A stretch of DNA of 50,914 bases, taken from NCBI GenBank assembly GCA_021203245.1, contig JAJQBO010000027.1, positions 1 to 50,914 on the forward strand. The letters run 5' to 3'. A program made the position numbers and the translations under genes. This document shows positions 9,856 through 16,724 of this stretch, one piece after another; within the stretch, counting starts at the first letter, position 1; every line of letters starts with the position of its first letter. The DNA is from Planctomycetaceae bacterium. GTDB taxonomy: Bacteria; Planctomycetota; SZUA-567. The notes below the pieces were generated by a model, which saw only the letters and a list, made by a program, of their open reading frames with translations, ran no database searches and had not been told where the DNA came from.

Positions 9856-10455
9856 TCACTGCCGCGAGCGAAGAAAATCGCCGTCCGGCAACCGCGGCGA
9901 CGAGGACTCGCGCATATCCAGCGCCTTGGCCTGCTGCAGTTGCATCGAGTACGTGCTAATGGCGGCGGCGTGGGACTGGGGGTCGGCGTGGACCGCCAGG
10001 CTGATCTCCGCCGCCAGCCGCCACGCCAGCGCGCCGACGAACTGCGGGTCGAACTCCTCGCACGGCACCTGCATGGTGGTGTATTCGAGGGCGGCGTCGG
10101 GGAGATCGGTCAGGATGGCGCGGTGCCGTCCGTCCAGGCTGCGGCCGATTTCGAACGGATAGGCCGGGCCGTTCCTGGCCGACCCGCCCCGGCACGGCAG
10201 CACCCGCCGCGCCTGGATGCAGTCGCCGGGATAGCCGTAGGCATAGGCGAAGCCGATGGGCGATTCCTGGAACTGGGCCAGCGGCTTGCGGCGCATGGCG
10301 AATCCCCAGGGATGGTCGCGGAGGACCGAGGCCAGGGCCGTCTCCCAATGCACCCGCAATTGGAACGCTTCGGGATTGGGTTCGGACAGGCTCTGGATGG
10401 GTTCCCGCGACAGGTTGGCCAGCGCCAGGTTGATAATCTCCATTTTCGAAGCCAC
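9856..10455 (-). CDS. Phage tail tubular protein A (gp11-like)
   Basis: The start is GTG at 10455, with AAGGA seven bases upstream, four codons before MEIINLALANLS. The 199-residue product shows the gp11 / tail-tubular-A signature: an N-terminal helix IINLALANL, the segment WETALASVLRDHPWGFAMRRKPLA (family pattern: LRxHPWxFAxxRxxLA), and AYAYGYPGDCIQARRV (family pattern: YAYxLPxDCLRVxRV). It ends with a helical stretch rich in Ala, Gln and Ser. Proteins of this family form the ring between the portal and the nozzle. Length and order (just before the nozzle gene) are normal. Confidence 0.85.
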   Translation of the reverse strand: MASKMEIINLALANLSREPIQSLSEPNPEAFQLRVHWETALASVLRDHPWGFAMRRKPLAQFQESPIGFAYAYGYPGDCIQARRVLPCRGGSARNGPAYPFEIGRSLDGRHRAILTDLPDAALEYTTMQVPCEEFDPQFVGALAWRLAAEISLAVHADPQSHAAAISTYSMQLQQAKALDMRESSSPRLPDGDFLRSRQ

Positions 10456-10542
10456 GTGGTTTTCCTTTGCGAAATGCGGCCGCCCCGAATGTGCCTGGCT
10501 CGAGGCGGCCGCGGGAGAAGGAGGCAAATTGACTCCGGCCTG

Positions 10543-10917
10543 CTACCGCTGCATGCCGGAGGTCTGCGCGGCCTGGACCAGCCCGGCGGTCACGGTGCCG
10601 CCGCTTGCCCCGGCATACCGCAGCCGCATATAGCGCCGACAGCCGGTCGGAACAGGCGCGGCCAGGACGGTGCCGCCGTGCTTCAGGGCGGATTCGGTGA
10701 CATGGTAGGTGACCAGGACGACGGCGTCGCCGAGATCCGCTTCGTCGCCGGTCTCGACCGTCACCTCCAGTGAGCCGCTCGCGCCCTTCGACAGGGAGAC
10801 CTGGAGGTAGACGGGTTCGCCAAGGCCGATGTCGTCCGCGCCGACGTCGACAATCGCTTCCGAAGGACCGTCCGCCAGGGCCTGGCGGGTGGAAAAGGTG
10901 GTTTCGTTGTCCCACAT
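10543..10917 (-). CDS. Bbp16-like capsid cement protein
   Basis: The 124-residue protein starts at ATG 10917, with AAAGGAG six bases upstream. It begins MWDNETTFSTRQAL and continues IVDVGADDIGLGEPVYLQVSL, SGSLEVTVETGDEA and PTGCRRYMRLRYAGASGGTVTAGLV, the full outline of the Bbp16 family first named in Bordetella phage BPP-1: a start reading M-x-D-x-x-T-x-F-S, an I-G-x-G-E-P-x-Y strand, and an R-Y-x-R-L-x-Y end. These proteins decorate and stabilise the capsid. It lies 35 bases downstream of the major capsid gene, as in BPP-1-like phages. It is all-beta by composition. Confidence 0.85.
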   Translation of the reverse strand: MWDNETTFSTRQALADGPSEAIVDVGADDIGLGEPVYLQVSLSKGASGSLEVTVETGDEADLGDAVVLVTYHVTESALKHGGTVLAAPVPTGCRRYMRLRYAGASGGTVTAGLVQAAQTSGMQR

Positions 10918-10952
10918 ATGGTGCTCCTTTTGCTTGTGAAAATGGCCGGCCG

Positions 10953-11969
10953 TCACTTGATGATGGCGGGCTCGGTGTTGACGAGCTGGTCGACCTGGCG
11001 AATGGGCACGCCCTTGAAGGTGGTGACGGATTCGCCGGCGAAGTTGGCCATGGTCAGGTTGACGTTGGATTTTTCCGCCGCCATGAGGTCGAGAAGGGTC
11101 TTGACGCTCCGGTTCATGTACCAGGCGGGACGGCCGAGACGGATGTTGGGAATGAGGTTGTGCGCCTTGATCATGCAGCGGATAAGCGCGTTGCCGCTCG
11201 CTTCGGCCGCACCGCCGTTCATGAGCGCGTCCAGTTGCGCCGTGTCGATGTTGGCGATGCGGACCACATAGCGCCAGTCCCGCACGCACAGGCCGAGGGA
11301 CCAGGAGTAGTTGGTCTTGTAGCCCATGAACTCGTTGGCGTTCTCGTCCACCACCGGGCAACGGCCGAGGAACTCGCGCCGCAGGCCCGAGGTGGTGCCC
11401 TTGGGATAGATCATGTGCAGGGACAGATCGCCCCAGACGCACAGCCAGGCCGAGGTGCAGTTCGGTCCGGTGCCGCCGGCGTCGATGATGTTGACGGAAC
11501 TGCCGACATTCGGGTCGAGCGTGCAGAACCGCGACGACAGCCCCGAAAAGGCGGCGGCGTTGGTGGACAGGTCGCCGTAGAAGATGGTCTTCGCCACCTC
11601 CTGGTTCATCGACTCGAGAAAGGCCCGTTCCTCGGAGAGGAGGAAATCGGCCTGCTGGCCGTTCAGTTCCGCCAGGGCGGAGTCGACCACCGACCAGGTC
11701 TCGAGCATGCCGATCTGGTCGTCGATCTGGGTGGTGTTGCTTTTCGATGTCGGCACGCCCCGGTTGAGGGTGCGCCAGTAGCTTTCCGGCAGGCCGGTGC
11801 GGATGACGGTGCGGTGGGTGGTGACGTTGTTGGCCTCGAGGAACATGGCGTCGTCGAGCACTTCGTTCGACTGCTCGAGTATCTCCATGACCTTGCCGAT
11901 CTGCTTGTCGGGGCCGAGGCGTTTGGCATAATCCGCCAGGGTGAGACTGCGCATTCCTACTGTGGACAT
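10953..11969 (-). CDS. Phage major capsid protein (Bbp17/BPP-1 type)
   Basis: The start is ATG at 11969, with AAGGAG five bases upstream. The 338-residue protein begins MRSLTLADYAKRLGPD, then EILEQSNEVLDDAMF, THRTVIRTGLPESYWRTLNRGV and LSEERAFLESMNQEVAKTIFYGD, which together are diagnostic of the BPP-1-type HK97-fold podovirus capsid proteins. The whole frame is open and no internal break is seen, so the capsid gene is intact although genes around it are decayed or missing. It sits between the scaffold and the cement gene, the normal order. Confidence 0.9.
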   Translation of the reverse strand: MSTVGMRSLTLADYAKRLGPDKQIGKVMEILEQSNEVLDDAMFLEANNVTTHRTVIRTGLPESYWRTLNRGVPTSKSNTTQIDDQIGMLETWSVVDSALAELNGQQADFLLSEERAFLESMNQEVAKTIFYGDLSTNAAAFSGLSSRFCTLDPNVGSSVNIIDAGGTGPNCTSAWLCVWGDLSLHMIYPKGTTSGLRREFLGRCPVVDENANEFMGYKTNYSWSLGLCVRDWRYVVRIANIDTAQLDALMNGGAAEASGNALIRCMIKAHNLIPNIRLGRPAWYMNRSVKTLLDLMAAEKSNVNLTMANFAGESVTTFKGVPIRQVDQLVNTEPAIIK

Positions 11970-12006
11970 AGGGTCTCCTTACGTCGCGAATGGTGGTGGG
12001 TCCGGC

Positions 12007-12666
12007 TTACTTCAGGCCGGGAAAGAGGAGTTCCGCCGTGGACTTGGCCGGCCGGTCGCCGCCGCCGGACGGCGAACAGTCCTCCGACACCGCCTGCGAC
12101 ACGCGGGCGAGAAAGTAGAACATCTCCGGCCAGTTCTGCACATTCATCTGGCGAATCTGCGCCGTCAGGAGGGGCGTGCCGTAGCGGCGCAGCATCGACG
12201 CGACCGCCTCGCCCGTCCGCTGCAGGTTGCCGCCGCCGAATTCCGGGTGGGCGTGAATCTCCCGCAGCCATTCGGCGTTGTTTTTCGCGATAAAGCGGGC
12301 CTGGTTGTCCTGGCGCTGGCGGTCGAGTTCGGCGTAGAGCCTGGCCAGTTCCTGCGCGCCTTCCTTGGGAAGACCGAGACGGCGGGCCAGCGGCACGAAC
12401 CTGGCCAGCGCTTCCGGATCGGCGACATACCCGTCCGGCCACTCGAACTCGCCGTAGCCGTCGTCGCCCGATTCGGCGGCGGCTTCCGCGCCCGGAGGCT
12501 TTTCGTTCCGGGCGGTTTCGGTACCGGCGGTATCCGCAGCGGCTTCGGCTTCTCGCCTGGGCTGCTCCACCGCCAGGACGGCGTCGAGAGGATCGCGTCC
12601 CGCAGCCCGCCCTTCCGCCCCCGTGTCCGAAAGAAGCGCTTCTTCCGGTTCAGCGTTGTCGTGCAT
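12007..12666 (-). CDS. Phage scaffolding protein
   Basis: The start is ATG at 12666, with GGAG six bases upstream; an ATG 12 bases further up has no ribosome site. The 219-residue product is strongly acidic and Ala/Glu-rich in the first 100 residues, then has a predicted helical core (ALARFVPLARRLGLPKEGAQ, ELDRQRQDNQARFIAKNNAEW) and ends with NWPEMFYFLARV and a short Lys-containing tail. This acidic N-terminus, helical middle and position just before the capsid gene are typical of podovirus scaffolds. It overlaps the upstream Bbp19-like gene by 17 bases. The call rests on composition and position plus likeness to the BPP-1 series. Confidence 0.7.
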   Translation of the reverse strand: MHDNAEPEEALLSDTGAEGRAAGRDPLDAVLAVEQPRREAEAAADTAGTETARNEKPPGAEAAAESGDDGYGEFEWPDGYVADPEALARFVPLARRLGLPKEGAQELARLYAELDRQRQDNQARFIAKNNAEWLREIHAHPEFGGGNLQRTGEAVASMLRRYGTPLLTAQIRQMNVQNWPEMFYFLARVSQAVSEDCSPSGGGDRPAKSTAELLFPGLK

Positions 12667-13036
12667 CGTGTTCTCCATGGTAGTTTGACTGAAAAAGATC
12701 CTCACCTCGCCCGTCCTGCGCCGCTTCGGGGTCGGAGTCCCCTCGGTCGGACGCCAGGGCGATTTCGGCGAAGGCATTCGGGGCGAGGAGACCGCGAAGA
12801 AGATGCCACAGCTTCAGGGCTGTCGCCTTTCTGCCCGCCTGGTACGCGCCGGCGGTACCCGGCAGATAGTCGAGGCTGAACAGCTCGCCCTGGGCCAGCA
12901 ACCAGCGCAGCAGCCGTTTTCCCTCCGCGTGTGCCGCCACGGCACGGAGGTCGGCCGCGAACTCTGCTTCACGTTTTCGCAGCAGCTCGCGTTCCTGCTC
13001 GCGTCTTCTCGCTTCCAGGCGCAGTTCCATCGACAT
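12650..13036 (-). CDS. Bbp19-like phage protein
   Basis: The start is ATG at 13036, with GAGGAG eight bases upstream. The 128-residue product has an N-terminal charged helix (ARRREQERELLRKREAEFAAD) and then KRLLRWLLAQGELFSLDYLPG followed by AYQAGRKATALKLWHLL, which matches the Bbp19 family domain of BPP-1-like phages (pattern: L-x-W-L-L-x-x-x-x-L-F then a G-R-x-A-x-x-L-x-L-L helix). Its role is not established in the family as far as I know. It is the most upstream gene of the surviving phage module; in complete relatives portal and terminase genes would follow further upstream, but here there is only a foldback repeat and then tatA. Confidence 0.7.
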   Translation of the reverse strand: MSMELRLEARRREQERELLRKREAEFAADLRAVAAHAEGKRLLRWLLAQGELFSLDYLPGTAGAYQAGRKATALKLWHLLRGLLAPNAFAEIALASDRGDSDPEAAQDGRGEDLFQSNYHGEHDARQR

Positions 13037-13201
13037 GTGGTCATCTCCTCTTCGTGGGTTACGGACAGGCTCGCCGTCGCCGTCCTTCATGCTCTTGAAT
13101 CTAGCGCCGTTCACGTACGCGGGAGAAAAATGTGTGATTATTTTTTAAATGGGGAGGAAGTTCGGCATGTCCTCTCGGGGTGCATATCGGCATTCCCCGC
13201 T

Positions 13202-13379
13202 CGTCACCCCGGCGGATATGCGTCGACCAGCGGTCGCGCGTGTGGTTGTGCCGGGGCAAGGGCGAACGACCCTGTGCTGCAATGCGATTCAGGATGCATT
13301 GCCATGCAGGTTCTGCCCGCCCGCCCCGGCACAACTTCCCGTTCAGGATGCAACGGACGTTTTTTCCGCCGGGGTGACG
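13202..13379. repeat. Foldback repeat element, copy 1
   Basis: Nested inverted repeats make a long imperfect hairpin. The outer arms are 13202-13215 and 13366-13379 (14 bp, perfect, CGTCACCCCGGCGG and its complement). The middle arms are 13245-13257 and 13323-13335 (13 bp, perfect, GTTGTGCCGGGGC). The inner arms are 13279-13285 and 13296-13302. The left half (13202-13295) recurs, about 90 percent identical, at 50803-50896 near the window end in the same orientation. No gene is contained in it; together with flanking AT-rich bases it fills the gap 13037-13448 between the phage remnant and the tatA terminator. Confidence 0.75.
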
Positions 13380-13448
13380 GTTGAGGGAGATCGATGCCTA
13401 TTCGTGAAACAGCCTGCGGTAAGGGATTGGAAAAAGGCCACACAATAA

Positions 13449-13478
13449 AACGGGCGCTCCGCAAGGGGAGCGCCCGTT
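13449..13478 (-). terminator. Rho-independent terminator of tatA
   Basis: A perfect 12-bp stem (13449-13460 with 13467-13478, AACGGGCGCTCC) has a six-base loop and is followed on the minus strand by TTTATTGTG. It lies 35 bases past the tatA stop at 13513. Confidence 0.85.
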
Positions 13479-13512
13479 ATGGGTAACAGATATGGATAGT
13501 CGGCGAATTGCC

Positions 13513-13740
13513 CTACGGGGCCGGCGTGTCGCCGTCGTCCTTTTTCACCGGCGTTTCTTTTTCGTCCTCGGCCGAGGCCGCGCCGCTGAGGCCGGACTTG
13601 AACTCGTGCATCGCCTGGCCAAGGGACTTCGCCACGCCGGGAAGGCGCTTGCCAAACAGCAACAGCGCGATAAGGCCGATTATCAGCCATTCGTACCCGC
13701 CTGGCATACTGAAAAAGGCCAGCGGAAGAAGACTGTGCAT
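13513..13740 (-). CDS. tatA: Sec-independent translocase subunit TatA
   Basis: The 75-residue protein starts at ATG 13740, with GAGGAG seven bases upstream. It has one N-terminal membrane helix (GYEWLIIGLIALLLFG), then the hallmark FGKRLPGVAKSLGQAMHEFK, where the FG turn and the amphipathic helix with L-P are TatA/E signatures, followed by a charged, disordered tail (EDEKETPVKKDDGD). It forms the pore-related oligomer of the twin-arginine pathway, which exports folded proteins. It stands alone here, with no tatC nearby, and diverges from the solute-binding protein gene at 13906. A strong terminator follows. TatA and TatE cannot be told apart without the rest of the genome. Confidence 0.93.
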   Translation of the reverse strand: MHSLLPLAFFSMPGGYEWLIIGLIALLLFGKRLPGVAKSLGQAMHEFKSGLSGAASAEDEKETPVKKDDGDTPAP

Positions 13741-13784
13741 ATGTATACTCCTCAGAGTGCAGGAACAACCGGACGATTTTCGCC

Positions 13785-13814
13785 TTGAGTTGGCAATCAC
13801 GATAATCATATAAT
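13785..13814 (+). promoter_or_regulatory. Sigma-70-type promoter for the 13906 gene
   Basis: TTGAGT (13785-13790) and a perfect TATAAT (13809-13814) are 18 bases apart on the plus strand. Transcription would begin near 13821, about 85 bases before the ATG at 13906. The stretch lies in the divergent region between tatA and the solute-binding protein. This is a motif match only. Confidence 0.5.
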
Positions 13815-13905
13815 TCCGGGGTGCGGAAGCAAGGGTTTTACCCGCCGCGCCTCGCAACCCGCCGTGACGGGGGAAAATCGGCGGCATCGACATAAAAGGG
13901 GAATC

Positions 13906-15894
13906 ATGCGCCAAAATCCAATTGTCAGCGCCTTACTGGTCATAGTCAATCTCGCCGTCGTTGCCTTCGCCGCGTATCTGGCGATTGACGCCCTGGATCA
14001 ATCCCGCCGGCAAAACGCCCGCACCGAACAGGCCATGAGCCGCCTCGCCGAATCGCTCGACCGGCTGAGCGAAAACCTCGCCTCGCGGCCGGTCGTCCTC
14101 TCCTCCGGCGACGCGACCGCCGTTCACCCGCAATCCGGCCCGAGCGCCGCGAATCCGGCCGCCGGCGGCGTCTTCGCCTACGACAACCTCCGCGACCCGA
14201 ACGCCGAGGACGGCGGGTCCCTGGTCACCCGCACCATCAGCCTGCCCGGCAACCTCAACTACCTCGTCAACAACGAAGCCACCGTCTCCACCATCTGGGG
14301 GCTGGTGGTCGATACCCTGGCCGAACGCAACCCGAACGACCTGACCGAATACCAGCCACTCATGGCCGAGCGCTGGGAGGTGTCGGACGACGGGCTCGTC
14401 TACACCATCCACCTGCGGAAAAACGCCATGTGGCAGCCCTATGTCGACCCAGTCACCAAGGCGGAAATGCCGGCCCGCCCGGTGACGTCCGACGACTTCC
14501 TCTTTTTCTGGGAAGTGTTGCAGAACGAGAACATCCCGGCCGAGGCGCTGCGGACCTATTACGTCGATCTCGAGGGACTCGAGATCGTCGACGACCACAC
14601 CTTCAAGGTGATCTGGAAACAGCCGTACAGCATGTCGGAATCGTTCACTCTCGGCCTGCAGCCCCTGCCCCGGCATTACTACCGGCCCGACCCGACCTGG
14701 TCGGACGAACGCTTTGTCGACGAGTTCGTCTCCTCGCCCCGCAACCAGTGGATCGTCGGCACCGGCCCCTACAAGCTGACGAAATGGGACAAAAACATCG
14801 AGGTCGCGTTCGAGCGGGATGAAAATTATTACGGCCGCAAGCCGCCCATCCGCACCCGGCGCATCTGGGTCGTGCCTGACAATAGCGTTTCCTTCCTCGA
14901 ATTCGAGAAAGGCGCCATCGACGTCTACGGCCTCACGCCCGGCCAATGGCACGAGGAGACGCCGGAACCGAACTACCGTTTGGTGACCCCGGACATCGAG
15001 ACCGCCTACGAGGACTCGATGGAATGGGACAGGCGCAAAAAGGCGGGCGAACTGCCCGAGGACTACCAGTTCGAAAAGTTCCAGTACAACTCCACTTCGT
15101 GGTCCTACGTGGGCTACAACATGAACCGGCCGCTGTTCCAGGATCGCGAGGTCCGCGTCGCCCTCACCCACCTTGTCGACCGGCAGCGTATCCTCGACGA
15201 AGTCAACCTCGGCCTCGGCTCCATCATCTCCGGGCCGTTCATCCCCACCAGCCCGTACTATAACCACGACGTCAAGCCGCTCCCCTTCAACATCGAAACG
15301 GCGCGGCAACTGCTCGCCGACGCGGGCTGGGAAGACACCGACGGCGACGGCCTCATCGACAAGGACTACGACGGGTCGGGGGTCCGCAAGCCGTTCCAGT
15401 TTACCTTTATCATTCCGTCTTCTTCGGCGTCGAGCCGCAAAATCGCCGCCATCATCGAACAGGACATGCTCAAGGCGCGCATCAAGGTCGACATCAAGCC
15501 GATCGAGTGGTCCGTCTATACCCAGCTCCTGGAAAAGCGCGAGTTCGACGTCTGCTTCCTCGCCTGGTCCGGCGGCGTCGAAGGAGACCCCTACCAGATA
15601 TGGCACAGCTCCGGCGCGAACCGCGAAGGCAGTTCCAACCACGTCGGCTATTCCTCGCCCGAAGCCGACCGCCTTATCGAACTCGGCCGCCGCACCGTCG
15701 ACAAACAGAAGCGCTATGAAATCTACAAGCAACTCCACGAAGTCATCGCCCACGATCAGCCCTATACCTTCATGATCGCCGGCACCGCCACCGTCGCGCA
15801 GTCGAAGCGCTACCGCAACGCCATCGTCTACAAGGGCGGGCAGATGAATTCGCTGCTGCAATGGGTGCCTCGGAGCATGCAGCAGGTCCGCTGA
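13906..15894 (+). CDS. Membrane-anchored family-5 (peptide-type) ABC solute-binding protein
   Basis: The start is ATG at 13906, with AAGGGG upstream. The 662-residue protein is of the SBP_bac_5 (OppA/DppA) family: YQPLMAERWEVSDDGLVYTIHLRKNAMW, VTSDDFLFFWE, GTGPYKLTKWD, VRVALTHLVDRQRI, LLADAGWEDTDGDG and FDVCFLAWSGGVEGDPYQIWHSS are all family landmarks. The N-terminus is unusual. Residues 4-25 form an uncleaved-looking hydrophobic helix with no clear signal-peptidase site, followed by a charged coiled-coil-like segment (RRQNARTEQAMSRLAESLDRLSEN in two pieces), so it is probably tethered to the inner membrane. No permease or ATPase genes adjoin it, so it may serve a transporter encoded elsewhere or act as a sensor. 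The CAT-like gene follows after 20 bases. Confidence 0.88.
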   Translation: MRQNPIVSALLVIVNLAVVAFAAYLAIDALDQSRRQNARTEQAMSRLAESLDRLSENLASRPVVLSSGDATAVHPQSGPSAANPAAGGVFAYDNLRDPNAEDGGSLVTRTISLPGNLNYLVNNEATVSTIWGLVVDTLAERNPNDLTEYQPLMAERWEVSDDGLVYTIHLRKNAMWQPYVDPVTKAEMPARPVTSDDFLFFWEVLQNENIPAEALRTYYVDLEGLEIVDDHTFKVIWKQPYSMSESFTLGLQPLPRHYYRPDPTWSDERFVDEFVSSPRNQWIVGTGPYKLTKWDKNIEVAFERDENYYGRKPPIRTRRIWVVPDNSVSFLEFEKGAIDVYGLTPGQWHEETPEPNYRLVTPDIETAYEDSMEWDRRKKAGELPEDYQFEKFQYNSTSWSYVGYNMNRPLFQDREVRVALTHLVDRQRILDEVNLGLGSIISGPFIPTSPYYNHDVKPLPFNIETARQLLADAGWEDTDGDGLIDKDYDGSGVRKPFQFTFIIPSSSASSRKIAAIIEQDMLKARIKVDIKPIEWSVYTQLLEKREFDVCFLAWSGGVEGDPYQIWHSSGANREGSSNHVGYSSPEADRLIELGRRTVDKQKRYEIYKQLHEVIAHDQPYTFMIAGTATVAQSKRYRNAIVYKGGQMNSLLQWVPRSMQQVR

Positions 15895-15914
15895 ACCGGG
15901 AGAAGGGAATAACC

Positions 15915-16583
15915 ATGGAACTCCGCCACCACTACCGCTGCATTGAACTCTCGACCTGGAAGCGGCGTGCGCACTTCGGGGTATTTGGGCGGGGCGATTA
16001 TCCCTACGACGGCGTCACCACTACCGTGGACGTGACGAAGCTGCTGGACGCCTGCCGCGACAACGGGATTCGCTTTTTCAACGCGTTCCTCTATGTCGTC
16101 ACCCGTGCCATGAACGAGGTCGAGAACTTCCGCTACCGGATGTACGAGGACCAGGTCATCCTCTGCGACCAGACGGACCCCAGCTTCAACGTTCTGGACG
16201 AGCCGTCGGAACTGTTCTACTTCGCCTATGCGGAATTTACGCCGGATTTCCCGCGCTTCGACTCCGACGTCGAAGCGGCGAAGGCGGTGGCGCTCGACAA
16301 CAAGCACCTTGGCAGCAACCGCCTCGACGTCTTTTACGTCTCGCGCCTGCCGTGGTTCGGTTTTTCCGACATCATCCAGCCCATGGGCCTGTCGGCCAAC
16401 GACTCCATTCCCCGTCTCGTCTGGGGCCGGTACCAGAAGGAAGGGGAACGGGTCGTCATGCCCTTTTCCGTCACCAGCCACCACGGCTTTGTCGACGGCC
16501 TGCATATCGCCAGGCTGCTCGAGAAGATGGAGGAACTGCTGGACCGGCCGGAACGGTGGACGGGCGCGGCCGCCTCGATGTAG
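15915..16583 (+). CDS. Chloramphenicol acetyltransferase-like (CatA-family) acyltransferase
   Basis: The 222-residue protein begins at ATG 15915 and is the normal length for the CAT family (about 215-220). It shows the N-terminal W-x-R-R-x-H-F pattern (STWKRRAHFGVF), RFFNAFLYVVTRAMNEVENFRYRM, and near the C-terminus the active-site motif SHHGFVDGLHIARLL, where HHxxxDG carries the catalytic histidine. Family members acetylate chloramphenicol with acetyl-CoA, but many chromosomal relatives have other or unknown acceptors. Nothing here shows the substrate, so antibiotic resistance should not be assumed. It follows the solute-binding protein by 20 bases and probably shares its transcript. Confidence 0.82.
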   Translation: MELRHHYRCIELSTWKRRAHFGVFGRGDYPYDGVTTTVDVTKLLDACRDNGIRFFNAFLYVVTRAMNEVENFRYRMYEDQVILCDQTDPSFNVLDEPSELFYFAYAEFTPDFPRFDSDVEAAKAVALDNKHLGSNRLDVFYVSRLPWFGFSDIIQPMGLSANDSIPRLVWGRYQKEGERVVMPFSVTSHHGFVDGLHIARLLEKMEELLDRPERWTGAAASM

Positions 16584-16724
16584 GGCGGCGGCGTCAGCCG
16601 GCGAGGACGTTCCATTTTGCGAACGCGGCTTGCTTTCCCAAAGCGTGGCGATATTATTATATGTTTACCCCAAGAACGCGCCGGCGTCGGCGCGTCTTTT
16701 GCTGCAACAGGAGCATGCGGACCA

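Larger units (their letters stand above)
3234..13036 (-). mobile_element. Prophage remnant: podovirus structural module
   Basis: Ten contiguous minus-strand genes form a head-to-tail-fibre module in BPP-1/T7 order: Bbp19-like, scaffold, capsid, Bbp16-like, gp11-like, gp12-like (frameshifted), gp13-like, gp14-like, fibre, Tfa-like. Several genes overlap, so it is read as one transcript. No terminase, portal, large internal virion protein, lysis gene, integrase or repressor is visible. The upstream edge stops just before the foldback repeat at 13202-13379, and the downstream edge abuts host-like lipoprotein genes. Most likely this is a deletion remnant; domestication is possible, because nine of ten genes remain open. 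Confidence 0.75.

Noticed and set aside
15915-16583. Calling the CAT-like gene an antibiotic-resistance gene
   Set aside because: The active-site motif shows the family but not the acceptor; many chromosomal relatives do not modify chloramphenicol.
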